Assembly (NCBI RefSeq): GCF_000507185.2
Contig: NZ_AYTM02000002.1
Coordinates: 891,501 to 955,500, forward strand
Direction: 5' to 3'
DNA length: 64,000 bases
DNA from: Pseudomonas syringae KCTC 12500
GTDB lineage: Bacteria; Pseudomonadota; Gammaproteobacteria; Pseudomonadales; Pseudomonadaceae
The notes under the pieces are model-generated. The model was not told the origin of the DNA, ran no database searches, and saw nothing but the letters and a program-made list of their open reading frames with translations. The translations under genes and the position numbers were made by a program. Shown one piece after another: positions 34,161 to 42,018 of the stretch; the stretch's first letter is position 1, and each line of letters begins with the position of its first letter.

Positions 34161-34272
34161 CCCGACTTCGTCGGGTTCCTTCGCCCTGTCACTGATCCGG
34201 GGGTCGCCGCAACGCGCCATCCATGGCGCGGTGCGGCTAGCCTGGCGTCCTGCCAGGCTACCCCCGGATCAG
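34161..34272. repeat. Structured intergenic element with nested hairpins
   Basis: Hairpin CCCGAC-TTC-GTCGGG at 34161-34175, then a 13-bp perfect outer stem (34192-34204 with 34260-34272, CTGATCCGGGGGT/ACCCCCGGATCAG) enclosing two further perfect 8-bp hairpins (34213-34230 and 34239-34259). The enclosed part would form a three-way junction. The sequence resembles widespread P. syringae intergenic repeats; I recall but cannot verify this. Confidence 0.7.
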
Positions 34273-34465
34273 CGCCAGGACTCAGCCGTCACTTACGTCG
34301 CACTCTGCGTCGTCTGTGCCATCGCGACAAAAAAGCGCTTTTATGCACGATAGTGTTCTTCTGGACATTTATCGCGCCTCACGCTCCGCAGCGCTCACGC
34401 AAACTCCCCGAACTTCCAGATCCTTCCCGGCTCATAGCTAACAAGCCCATCCATACGGTTGCCCC

Positions 34466-35512
34466 ATGGATCTTGTCGTTGCTCGCCCCGAAGGTTTGTA
34501 CTGCCCACCTGGTGATTTCTATATCGATCCATGGCGTCCTGTCGAACGCGCCGTCATCACCCATGCGCATGGCGACCATGCCCGTACCGGCAATGAGCAT
34601 TACCTGTCAGCCGCCAGTGGCGAAGGCATTCTGCGTTCGCGCCTTGGGCAGGACATCAATCTGCAGACCCTGGAATACGGCGAAACCATCACCCATCACG
34701 GCGTGAAGCTGAGCCTGCATCCGGCCGGGCATGTGCTGGGGTCGGCGCAGGTGCGACTGGAGTACCAAGGCGAGGTCTGGGTAGCTTCCGGCGACTACAA
34801 AGTCGAGCCGGACGGGACTTGTGCGGCCTTCGAGCCGGTGCGCTGCCATACCTTTATCACCGAATCGACCTTCGGCCTGCCGATCTATCGCTGGGCGCCG
34901 CAGGCGCAGATCTTCGAAGGCATCAACCAGTGGTGGCGTGCCAATGCAGCCCAGGGCAAGGCCAGCGTGCTGTTCGCCTACTCGTTCGGCAAGGCCCAGC
35001 GCATCCTGCACGGCATTGACGCGCAGATCGGGCCGATACTGGTACACGGCGCCGTAGAGCCGCTGAACCGTGTGTATCGTGAAGGCGGCATCTACATCCC
35101 GGAAACCCAGTACGCCGGCGATTTCAAAAAGACCGATCCCGCGCTGCGTCAGGCGTTGATTCTGGCACCGCCTTCGGCAGGTGGCAGCAGCTGGATGAAG
35201 CGCTTTGGCGAATACAGCGATGCGTTTGCCAGCGGCTGGATGATGCTGCGCGGCACACGACGCCGGCGCGGTGTGGATCGCGGTTTTGTGCTGTCCGATC
35301 ACGCCGACTGGCCAGGCTTGCTATGGGCTGTTGAACAGACCGGCGCCGAACGCGTCATGGTGACCCACGGCTCGGTCGGCATACTGGTGCGCTACCTGCG
35401 AGAACTGGGCCTGGACGCGCAGGGCTTCAGCACCGAATACGGTGATGAAGAGGACAGCAACCCGGCAACCAGCGAACCCGAGGCGGCAGGCACGGGTGAG
35501 GCTCAATCATGA
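34466..35512 (+). CDS. Ligase-associated DNA exonuclease (metallo-β-lactamase fold)
   Basis: 348 residues. The metal motif THAHGDHARTG (H-x-H-x-D-H) and a C-terminal RGTRRRRGVDRGFVLSDHADWPGLL place it in the CPSF73-like/YSH1 branch of β-lactamase-fold nucleases. It is one of four genes (exonuclease, ligase, Lhr-type helicase, PdeM) known as a bacterial DNA-repair module. It overlaps the ligase gene by 4 nt (ATGA). The other two genes lie 4.8 kb downstream. Confidence 0.92.
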   Translation: MDLVVARPEGLYCPPGDFYIDPWRPVERAVITHAHGDHARTGNEHYLSAASGEGILRSRLGQDINLQTLEYGETITHHGVKLSLHPAGHVLGSAQVRLEYQGEVWVASGDYKVEPDGTCAAFEPVRCHTFITESTFGLPIYRWAPQAQIFEGINQWWRANAAQGKASVLFAYSFGKAQRILHGIDAQIGPILVHGAVEPLNRVYREGGIYIPETQYAGDFKKTDPALRQALILAPPSAGGSSWMKRFGEYSDAFASGWMMLRGTRRRRGVDRGFVLSDHADWPGLLWAVEQTGAERVMVTHGSVGILVRYLRELGLDAQGFSTEYGDEEDSNPATSEPEAAGTGEAQS

Positions 35513-37212
35513 AAGCCTTTGCTGAACTCTACGCACAGCTGGACGCGACCACGTCAAGCAACGCCAAACTCGCCGCAATGCGCGACTACTTCGAAAAGGC
35601 GGCAGCAGAGGACGCAGCCTGGGCAGTGTACTTTCTGTCAGGCGGACGCCCACGACAGTTGGTGCCTACCCGTGTACTGCGCGAACAGGCAATGACCCTG
35701 GCAAGTCTGCCGGAATGGCTGTTCGAAGAGAGCTATCAGGCAGTCGGTGACCTGGCGGAAACCCTGTCGCTGTTGCTGCCCCAGGCCGACCACAGTAATG
35801 ACGAAGGCCTGGCCACATGGATGGAAGACAAGCTGTTGCCATTGCGCGGTCTGCCGCCTGAAGAACTCGCCGAGCGGCTGCCGCTGTTCTGGTCGCAGCT
35901 GGACCGCAGCAGCCTGATGGTCTGCATCAAGCTGATCACCGGCAGTTTCCGCGTCGGCGTGTCCAAGCTGCTGGTCACCCGTGCGCTGGCGGCGCTGGCA
36001 GACATCGACAGCAAGCGTGTCGCACAACGACTGGTGGGCTACACCGACCTGTCGCACCGGCCCAGCGCCGAGCGCTATTTGAAGCTGATCGCGCCTGAAT
36101 CCGAAGATGAGCACGCCCAACGCGGCGGCCAGCCCTACCCGTTTTTTCTCGCCCACTCGCTGCAACAGCCCGCCGATCAGTTCGAGGCGTTGCTCGGTCC
36201 GGCGCAGAACTGGCAGGTGGAATGGAAGTGGGACGGTATTCGCGCGCAACTGGTCAAACGTGACGGGCGCTTGTGGATCTGGTCGCGCGGCGAGGAGCTG
36301 GTAACCGACCGTTTTCCGGAGTTGCACAGCCTGGTGCAGTGCCTGCCGGACGGCACGGTGATCGACGGCGAAATCGTGGTCTGGAAAGCCCCCGATGCGA
36401 AGCCCGATGCCGATGCGGAGTTTGCCTTGAACAGCGATGCGCCTGTGGCTGCGCCTTCGGTTCAGCCGTTCGCCCTGCTGCAACAGCGCATAGGCCGAAA
36501 GACGCTGGGCAAAAAGATTCTTGCCGACGTTCCGGTCGTGGTGCTGGCCTATGACCTGCTGGAGTGGCAAGGCGATGACTGGCGCAGTCGCCCGCAACAT
36601 GAGCGCCGCTCGCAACTGGAAGCCCTGATCGAAACCTGCCAGAGCGAGGTGCTGATGCCCTCCCCGGTGCTCAAAGGCAAGGATTGGCTCGACCTGGCCA
36701 CCCAACGCGAGGCCTCGCGCAGCCTGGGCGTCGAGGGCATGATGCTCAAGGCTCGCGACTCGCTGTACGGCGTCGGTCGCACCAAGGACATGGGGGTGTG
36801 GTGGAAATGGAAAATCGACCCGTTCAGCGTCGACGCCGTGCTGATTTACGCGCAACGCGGTCACGGACGACGCGCCAGTCTGTACAGCGACTACACCTTT
36901 GCAGTCTGGGACGGCCCGCCCGACGCCACTGAGCGCACGCTGGTGCCGTTCGCCAAGGCTTACTCGGGGCTGACCGATGAAGAAATGCGCAAGGTCGACG
37001 CCATCGTTCGCAAGACAACGGTGGAGAAGTTCGGGCCGGTCAGCAGCGTCACTCCGACGCTGGTGTTCGAGCTGGGCTTTGAAGGTATCGCCCTGTCCAA
37101 GCGTCACAAGAGCGGCATCGCGGTGCGTTTCCCTCGGATGCTGCGCTGGCGGCAAGACAAGCCGGTCGCCGAAGCCGACAGTCTGGCGACGCTGCAAGAC
37201 CTGCTGAACTAG
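35509..37212 (+). CDS. ATP-dependent DNA ligase of the ligase-associated repair module
   Basis: 567 residues. Adenylation motif I is EWKWDGIRAQ (catalytic Lys, about 240), followed by FPELHSLVQCLPDGTVIDGEIV and later motifs EGMMLKARDS and VWWKWKIDP. The N-terminal ~220 residues form the DNA-binding domain of the archaeal/eukaryote-like ligases. It seals nicks using ATP, and the neighbour exonuclease supports a shared repair role. Confidence 0.95.
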   Translation: MKAFAELYAQLDATTSSNAKLAAMRDYFEKAAAEDAAWAVYFLSGGRPRQLVPTRVLREQAMTLASLPEWLFEESYQAVGDLAETLSLLLPQADHSNDEGLATWMEDKLLPLRGLPPEELAERLPLFWSQLDRSSLMVCIKLITGSFRVGVSKLLVTRALAALADIDSKRVAQRLVGYTDLSHRPSAERYLKLIAPESEDEHAQRGGQPYPFFLAHSLQQPADQFEALLGPAQNWQVEWKWDGIRAQLVKRDGRLWIWSRGEELVTDRFPELHSLVQCLPDGTVIDGEIVVWKAPDAKPDADAEFALNSDAPVAAPSVQPFALLQQRIGRKTLGKKILADVPVVVLAYDLLEWQGDDWRSRPQHERRSQLEALIETCQSEVLMPSPVLKGKDWLDLATQREASRSLGVEGMMLKARDSLYGVGRTKDMGVWWKWKIDPFSVDAVLIYAQRGHGRRASLYSDYTFAVWDGPPDATERTLVPFAKAYSGLTDEEMRKVDAIVRKTTVEKFGPVSSVTPTLVFELGFEGIALSKRHKSGIAVRFPRMLRWRQDKPVAEADSLATLQDLLN

Positions 37213-37555
37213 AGCACCAAAAGGGCGCATAGCAAATACCGTGCACCTTTTTGAAACACCAACAGGCAAATCATCCTGATCGTTTATAGGAAACTTCCTG
37301 ATTCGTTACCAATCTTCCGCTCTGTCTCGCCTGACAAAGCTCCCTGCGTAGTACCGGGCGATGAACAGCAACCCTGTAAGCGCGCATGGGCGGCCAATTG
37401 CCAGCCGTTTATACGAAATAGCGACAACGCCTTACATTTCAAACGCACGTTCGTTCCTCTGGTTCGGAAATTGCTACCCAATGCCTGTCTGGCACTTGCC
37501 GGTAGCACGCTTCGCGTATTCCCAACGCCCCATTTAAGGTTTTAAGGACTGAACA
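37213..37555. other. Upstream region of the amino acid ABC transporter operon
   Basis: 343 nt without a credible gene. It must carry the promoter of the transporter operon; I see no obvious -35/-10 pair and no clear ARG or NtrC box. A T/A-rich GGTTTTAAGGACTGAACA, giving an AAGGA ribosome site, ends it. Confidence 0.6.
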
Positions 37556-38338
37556 ATGAAAAAAGCATGGCTGACTCTTTCTGCACTGGCTCTGTGCATC
37601 GCCGCCGGTAACACCATGGCCAAGGAATACAAGGAACTGCGCTTTGGCGTCGATCCATCCTACGCACCGTTCGAATCAAAAGCGGCCGATGGCAGCCTGG
37701 TCGGCTTCGATATCGATCTGGGCAATGCGATCTGCAAAGAGCTGAAAGTCACCTGCAAATGGGTCGAAAGCGACTTCGACGGCATGATCCCCGGCCTCAA
37801 GGCACGCAAATTCGACGGCGTCATTTCCTCGATGACCGTGACCCCTGCTCGCGAAAAAGTCATCGACTTCTCCAACGAACTGTTCTCCGGCCCGACCTCG
37901 CTGGTGTTCAAGAAGGGTGCAGGCTTTACCGCCGACCCGGCCAGCCTGAAAGGCAAGACCGTGGGTTATGAGCAAGGCACCATCCAGGAAGCCTACGCCA
38001 AGGCCGTACTGGACAAGGCAGGTATTTCCACCAAGGCCTATGCCAACCAAGACCAGGTTTACTCCGACCTGACCTCCGGTCGTCTCGACGCCTCGATCCA
38101 GGACATGCTACAGGCCGAACTGGGCTTCCTGAAATCGCCGGCCGGTGCTGACTACGAAGTCAGCAAGCCTATCGACAGCGAACTGCTGCCAGCCAAAACC
38201 GCCATCGGCATTGCCCAGGGCAACAAGGAACTCAAAGCGCTGCTGGATAAAGGCATCGAGGCGATGCATAAAGACGGCACCTACGCTGAAATCCAGAAAA
38301 AACACTTTGGCGACCTGAACCTCTACAGCGGTAAATAA
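37556..38338 (+). CDS. Basic amino acid ABC transporter, periplasmic binding protein
   Basis: 260 residues with a signal peptide to about residue 22 (NTMA). The SBP_bac_3 fold signature LRFGVDPSYAPFESKAADGSLVGFDIDLGNAICKEL and DGMIPGLKARKFDGVISSM matches the lysine/arginine/ornithine/histidine binding proteins (HisJ/ArgT/AotJ group). The genes for two permeases, a desuccinylase-like protein and an ATPase follow. I cannot tell arginine/ornithine from histidine/lysine specificity by sequence alone. A terminator-attenuator follows at 38346. Confidence 0.92.
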   Translation: MKKAWLTLSALALCIAAGNTMAKEYKELRFGVDPSYAPFESKAADGSLVGFDIDLGNAICKELKVTCKWVESDFDGMIPGLKARKFDGVISSMTVTPAREKVIDFSNELFSGPTSLVFKKGAGFTADPASLKGKTVGYEQGTIQEAYAKAVLDKAGISTKAYANQDQVYSDLTSGRLDASIQDMLQAELGFLKSPAGADYEVSKPIDSELLPAKTAIGIAQGNKELKALLDKGIEAMHKDGTYAEIQKKHFGDLNLYSGK

Positions 38339-38345
38339 CACCCCG

Positions 38346-38395
38346 ACGCCCATCGATTTCGGCGATCATTCGTCGCCCGATCGGTGGGCGTTTTT
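38346..38395 (+). terminator. Attenuator-type terminator inside the transporter operon
   Basis: A 12-bp stem with one G-T pair (38346-38357 with 38380-38391), 22-nt loop, followed by TTTTG. It lies between the binding-protein gene and the first permease gene, so partial read-through would give excess binding protein, a common pattern in such operons. Confidence 0.8.
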
Positions 38396-38415
38396 GTTGG
38401 TAACAAGGCCTATCC

Positions 38416-39144
38416 ATGCTCGATGCACTCATGCAAAACCTGGGACTCTCGGCATTCAGCCTGAAGGGCTTTGGCCCGCTGTTGCTGGAAGGCACCTGGA
38501 TGACCGTCAAACTGGCTGTGCTGTCGCTTGCTCTGAGCATTCTGCTCGGACTGATCGGGGCCAGCGCCAAACTGTCGAGCTCCGCGCTGCTGCGCGTGCC
38601 GGCGCAAATTTACACGACACTGATCCGTGGTGTTCCGGACCTGGTGTTGATGCTGCTGATTTTCTACAGCCTGCAAACCTGGCTCACCATGCTGACCGAC
38701 GCGATGGAATGGGAATACATCGAGATCAACCCGTTCGGCGCAGGCGTCATCACCCTGGGCTTCATCTATGGTGCGTACTTCACAGAGACGTTTCGCGGCG
38801 CGATTCTGTCCGTGCCTCGCGGTCAGGTGGAGGCAGCGACAGCCTATGGACTGAAACGCGGTCAGCGCTTTCGTTACGTCGTGTTCCCGCAGATGATGCG
38901 TTACGCGCTGCCGGGGATTGGTAACAACTGGCAGGTGCTGCTCAAGGCGACTGCGCTGGTATCGATCATCGGTCTGGCTGATCTGGTCAAGGCGTCACAG
39001 GATGCGGGCAAGAGCACCTATCAGCTGTTCTACTTTCTGGTGCTGGCGGCACTGATTTACCTGCTGATCACCAGCGCCTCGAACTTCGCCCTGCGTTGGG
39101 CTGAGCGGTATTACGCCGCAGGCAGCCGGGAGGCACAGCGATGA
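38416..39144 (+). CDS. Basic amino acid ABC transporter permease (HisQ/AotQ-like)
   Basis: 242 residues, five hydrophobic segments. The EAA loop region is EAATAYGLKRGQRFRYVVFPQMMRYALPG near 140-170. It is the inner-membrane channel half that pairs with the next gene product. It ends in a 4-nt overlap with that gene (ATGA). Confidence 0.92.
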   Translation: MLDALMQNLGLSAFSLKGFGPLLLEGTWMTVKLAVLSLALSILLGLIGASAKLSSSALLRVPAQIYTTLIRGVPDLVLMLLIFYSLQTWLTMLTDAMEWEYIEINPFGAGVITLGFIYGAYFTETFRGAILSVPRGQVEAATAYGLKRGQRFRYVVFPQMMRYALPGIGNNWQVLLKATALVSIIGLADLVKASQDAGKSTYQLFYFLVLAALIYLLITSASNFALRWAERYYAAGSREAQR

Positions 39145-39851
39145 TCGAATTGCTGCAGGAATACTGGAAACCCTTCCTTTATACAGATGGCGTCAACGTG
39201 ACCGGCCTGGCGATGACCATGTGGCTGCTCAGCGCCTCCATCGTCATCGGCTTCTGCGTGTCGATCCCGCTGTCGATTGCGCGGGTGTCTGGAAAACGCT
39301 GGGTGCGCTGGCCGGTGCAGTTCTACACCTACCTGTTTCGCGGTACGCCTCTCTATATACAGCTGCTGATCTGCTACACCGGCATTTACAGCCTTGCCGC
39401 AGTACGTGAACAGCCGATGCTCGATGCGTTCTTTCGCGATGCGATGAACTGCACGATCCTGGCCTTCACCCTGAACACCTGCGCCTACACCACGGAGATC
39501 TTTGCCGGGGCGATCCGCAGCATGGCCCACGGCGAAGTCGAAGCGGCCAAGGCCTATGGCCTGACCGGCTGGAAGCTTTATGCCTACGTGATCATGCCGT
39601 CGGTGCTGCGCCGTTCACTGCCGTATTACAGCAACGAAGTGATCCTGATGCTGCACTCGACCACTGTGGCCTTTACCGCCACGGTGCCGGACATCCTGAA
39701 AGTCGCGCGGGATGCCAACTCCGCCACTTTCATGACCTTCCAGTCCTTCGGTATCGCCGCCGTCATGTACCTGACCGTGACGTTCATTCTGGTCGGGCTG
39801 TTCCGCCTTGCCGAACGCCGCTGGCTGGCCTTTCTCGGCCCGGCCCATTAA
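39141..39851 (+). CDS. Basic amino acid ABC transporter permease (HisM/AotM-like)
   Basis: 236 residues. EAA loop EAAKAYGLTGWKLYAYVIMPSVLRRSLPYY; RGTPLYIQLLICYTGIYSL is a family signature. It pairs with the upstream permease. The order binding protein, permease, permease, desuccinylase-like, ATPase is the aotJQMOP order of P. aeruginosa, except that the regulator argR is not at the end. Confidence 0.92.
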   Translation: MIELLQEYWKPFLYTDGVNVTGLAMTMWLLSASIVIGFCVSIPLSIARVSGKRWVRWPVQFYTYLFRGTPLYIQLLICYTGIYSLAAVREQPMLDAFFRDAMNCTILAFTLNTCAYTTEIFAGAIRSMAHGEVEAAKAYGLTGWKLYAYVIMPSVLRRSLPYYSNEVILMLHSTTVAFTATVPDILKVARDANSATFMTFQSFGIAAVMYLTVTFILVGLFRLAERRWLAFLGPAH

Positions 39852-39863
39852 TCAGGACTGAAC

Positions 39864-40982
39864 ATGCGCCATCACACCCATGACTTGCTTTCGCCAGTGC
39901 CCGGCACTGGCCGGCAAATCCACAGCTTTCATTACGGGCCGCAAAACGGCGCCGGCAAAGTTTATATTCAGGCGTCGCTGCATGCCGACGAGCTACCGGG
40001 CATGCTGGTGGCCTGGTACCTGAAGCAGCGTCTGGCCGAACTGGAAAACGCCGGGCGACTGCTGGGCGAAATCGTTGTGGTGCCCGTCGCCAACCCGATC
40101 GGTCTGGAACAAGTGCTGATGGACACCCCGCTGGGCCGCTACGAGCTGGAAAGCGGCCAGAACTTCAATCGCGGGTTCAGCGACCTCTGCACTCAGGTCG
40201 GTGATGACATCGAAGCCCGACTGACTAACGACGCAGAGCACAACTGCGCGCTGGTAAGGGACAGCCTGCTGGCGGCGCTGAATGCCGTACCGGCGACCAC
40301 ACAACTGCATTCGTTGCGCCTGACCCTGCAGCGCCTGGCCTGCGATGCCGACATGGTGCTGGACCTGCACTGTGATTTCGAGTCGGTCGAGCACCTGTAC
40401 ACCACGCCCGAAGCCTGGCCGAAAGTCGAACCGTTATCACGCTACCTGGGCGCGCACGCCAGCCTGCTGGCGACCGACTCAGGCGGGCAGTCGTTCGATG
40501 AGTGCTTCACGCTGGTCTGGTGGCAATTGCAGCAACGCTTTGGCGAGCGCTTTCCGATTCCCATGGGCAGCTTTTCGGTGACCCTGGAGCTGCGCGGGCA
40601 AGGCGATGTCAACCATGCGCTGGCCAGCCGCGACTGCCAGGCGATCATTCATTACCTGATCGATGCCGGCATGATTGACGGCGATCTGCAGCCGCTACCC
40701 GAACTGCTCTACCCCGCTACGCCACTGGCAGCGGTCGAACCGGTGGCTACGCCGGTCGGCGGCCTGCTGGTGTTCTGCGCAATGCCCGGCGAACACGTCG
40801 AGGCCGGCCAACTGATTGCCGAGGTCATCGACCCGATCAGCGATACCGTGACCTGCATCCATGCCCTCAACGCAGGCCTGCTGTATGCGCGTTCCCTGCG
40901 CCGCATGGCGACTGCCGGCATGGTCATTGCGCACATCGCCGGCACCCATGCCTATCGCAGCGGCTATCTACTTTCTCCTTGA
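39864..40982 (+). CDS. Succinylglutamate desuccinylase/aspartoacylase family protein (AotO-like)
   Basis: 372 residues. Zinc ligands are seen in HADELPG (H-x2-E) near residue 43 and in the DLHCD motif near 170, with FNRGFSD between them as in the M14-like desuccinylases. The C-terminal domain is a β-rich extension (PVGGLLVFCAMPGEHVEAGQLIAEVID, biotinyl/lipoyl-like). It probably hydrolyses an acylated amino acid imported by this transporter; this is inference from family and operon. Distance to the previous gene is 12 nt. Confidence 0.88.
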   Translation: MRHHTHDLLSPVPGTGRQIHSFHYGPQNGAGKVYIQASLHADELPGMLVAWYLKQRLAELENAGRLLGEIVVVPVANPIGLEQVLMDTPLGRYELESGQNFNRGFSDLCTQVGDDIEARLTNDAEHNCALVRDSLLAALNAVPATTQLHSLRLTLQRLACDADMVLDLHCDFESVEHLYTTPEAWPKVEPLSRYLGAHASLLATDSGGQSFDECFTLVWWQLQQRFGERFPIPMGSFSVTLELRGQGDVNHALASRDCQAIIHYLIDAGMIDGDLQPLPELLYPATPLAAVEPVATPVGGLLVFCAMPGEHVEAGQLIAEVIDPISDTVTCIHALNAGLLYARSLRRMATAGMVIAHIAGTHAYRSGYLLSP

Positions 40983-40991
40983 GGACCTGTC

Positions 40992-41756
40992 ATGTACAAA
41001 CTGACCATCGATGGCCTGCACAAAAGCTATGGCGACAATCACGTGCTCAAAGGCGTATCGCTCAAGGCCAGCAGCGGTGACGTCATCTGTTTGATCGGGG
41101 CAAGTGGCTCCGGCAAGAGCACCTTTTTGCGCTGCATCAACTTTCTCGAACAGCCCAGTGACGGGGCGATGAGCCTGGATGGCAAGCAAGTACGCATGGT
41201 CAGCGACAAGGACGGTATGCGCGTTGCCGACCCGGATGAGCTGCAGCGTATCCGTACGCGGCTGGCGATGGTGTTTCAGCACTTCAACCTGTGGGCGCAC
41301 ATGACCGTGCTGGAAAACATCACCATGGCGCCGCGCCGGGTCCTGGGCGTGCCCAAGGCCGAAGCCGAAGCTCGCGCGCGCAAATACCTGGAAAAGGTCG
41401 GCCTGCCTGAGCGTGTCGCCGATCAGTACCCCGCGTTTCTTTCCGGTGGCCAGCAACAGCGCGTGGCCATCGCCCGTGCGCTGGCGATGGAGCCGGAAAT
41501 CATGCTCTTCGACGAACCGACATCCGCGCTGGACCCGGAGCTGGTCGGTGAAGTGCTGAAGGTCATTCAGGGCCTGGCTGAAGAAGGCCGGACGATGATT
41601 CTGGTCACCCACGAAATGGGTTTCGCGCGCAAGGTGGCGAGCCAGGTTGTGTTCCTGCACCAGGGCCAGATCGAAGAATCCGGCCACCCGGACGAAGTCC
41701 TCAACAACCCGAAAAGCGAGCGTTTGCAGCAGTTCTTGAGCGGCAATCTGAAGTAG
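40992..41756 (+). CDS. Basic amino acid ABC transporter ATPase (HisP/AotP-like)
   Basis: 254 residues. Walker A GASGSGKST, the ABC signature LSGGQQQRVAIARAL, Walker B MLFDEPTSALDPE and the H-loop VTHEMGFARKV. Its closest group is HisP/AotP, which energise import of basic amino acids. It begins 9 nt after the desuccinylase-like gene and ends the operon. Confidence 0.93.
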   Translation: MYKLTIDGLHKSYGDNHVLKGVSLKASSGDVICLIGASGSGKSTFLRCINFLEQPSDGAMSLDGKQVRMVSDKDGMRVADPDELQRIRTRLAMVFQHFNLWAHMTVLENITMAPRRVLGVPKAEAEARARKYLEKVGLPERVADQYPAFLSGGQQQRVAIARALAMEPEIMLFDEPTSALDPELVGEVLKVIQGLAEEGRTMILVTHEMGFARKVASQVVFLHQGQIEESGHPDEVLNNPKSERLQQFLSGNLK

Positions 41757-41796
41757 CACGGATTGCTGCGTACACACGTCTCGATCCCCCTCAAAT

Positions 41797-41925
41797 CTCG
41801 TTCCCACGCTCAAGCGTGGAAGACGCTCTACGTCATCAAGAGGACGCAGAGCGTCCAGAACGGCATGCCGACGCGGAGCATCGGCACGATAGTCATGGTG
41901 GTATCCCTGGTATCGGCACGATAGG
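41797..41925. repeat. Intergenic repeat, family B, diverged copy 4
   Basis: TCGTTCCCACGCTCAAGCGTGG, then GACGCTCTACGTC…GACGCAGAGCGTC (an imperfect hairpin) and two near-identical ATCGGCACGATAG units at 41880 and 41912. It is related to the other copies but rearranged. The 262-nt gap 41757-42018 otherwise holds only the helicase promoter region. Confidence 0.65.
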
Positions 41926-42018
41926 CAATCCAGGAACGATCAGCCACATAACCATTTAAAACTATTACCCTTTCTCTGCTGTCTCTGACTTAACGCCACT
42001 CAGAGCACACTCAAACGG

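Larger units (their letters stand above)
33951..34465. other. Gene-free stretch with two repeat elements
   Basis: 515 nt between the acylase and exonuclease genes with no credible gene. It holds family B copy 3, then a block beginning CCAAAGTAACCAAAGCC that folds into several hairpins (see the three-way junction entry). The last ~150 nt should carry the promoter of the exonuclease-ligase operon, though I see no clear hexamers. Confidence 0.7.

Noticed and set aside
35638..37269. 543-codon open frame antisense to the DNA ligase gene
   Set aside because: Ligase motifs are clear on the plus strand; the antisense frame has none.
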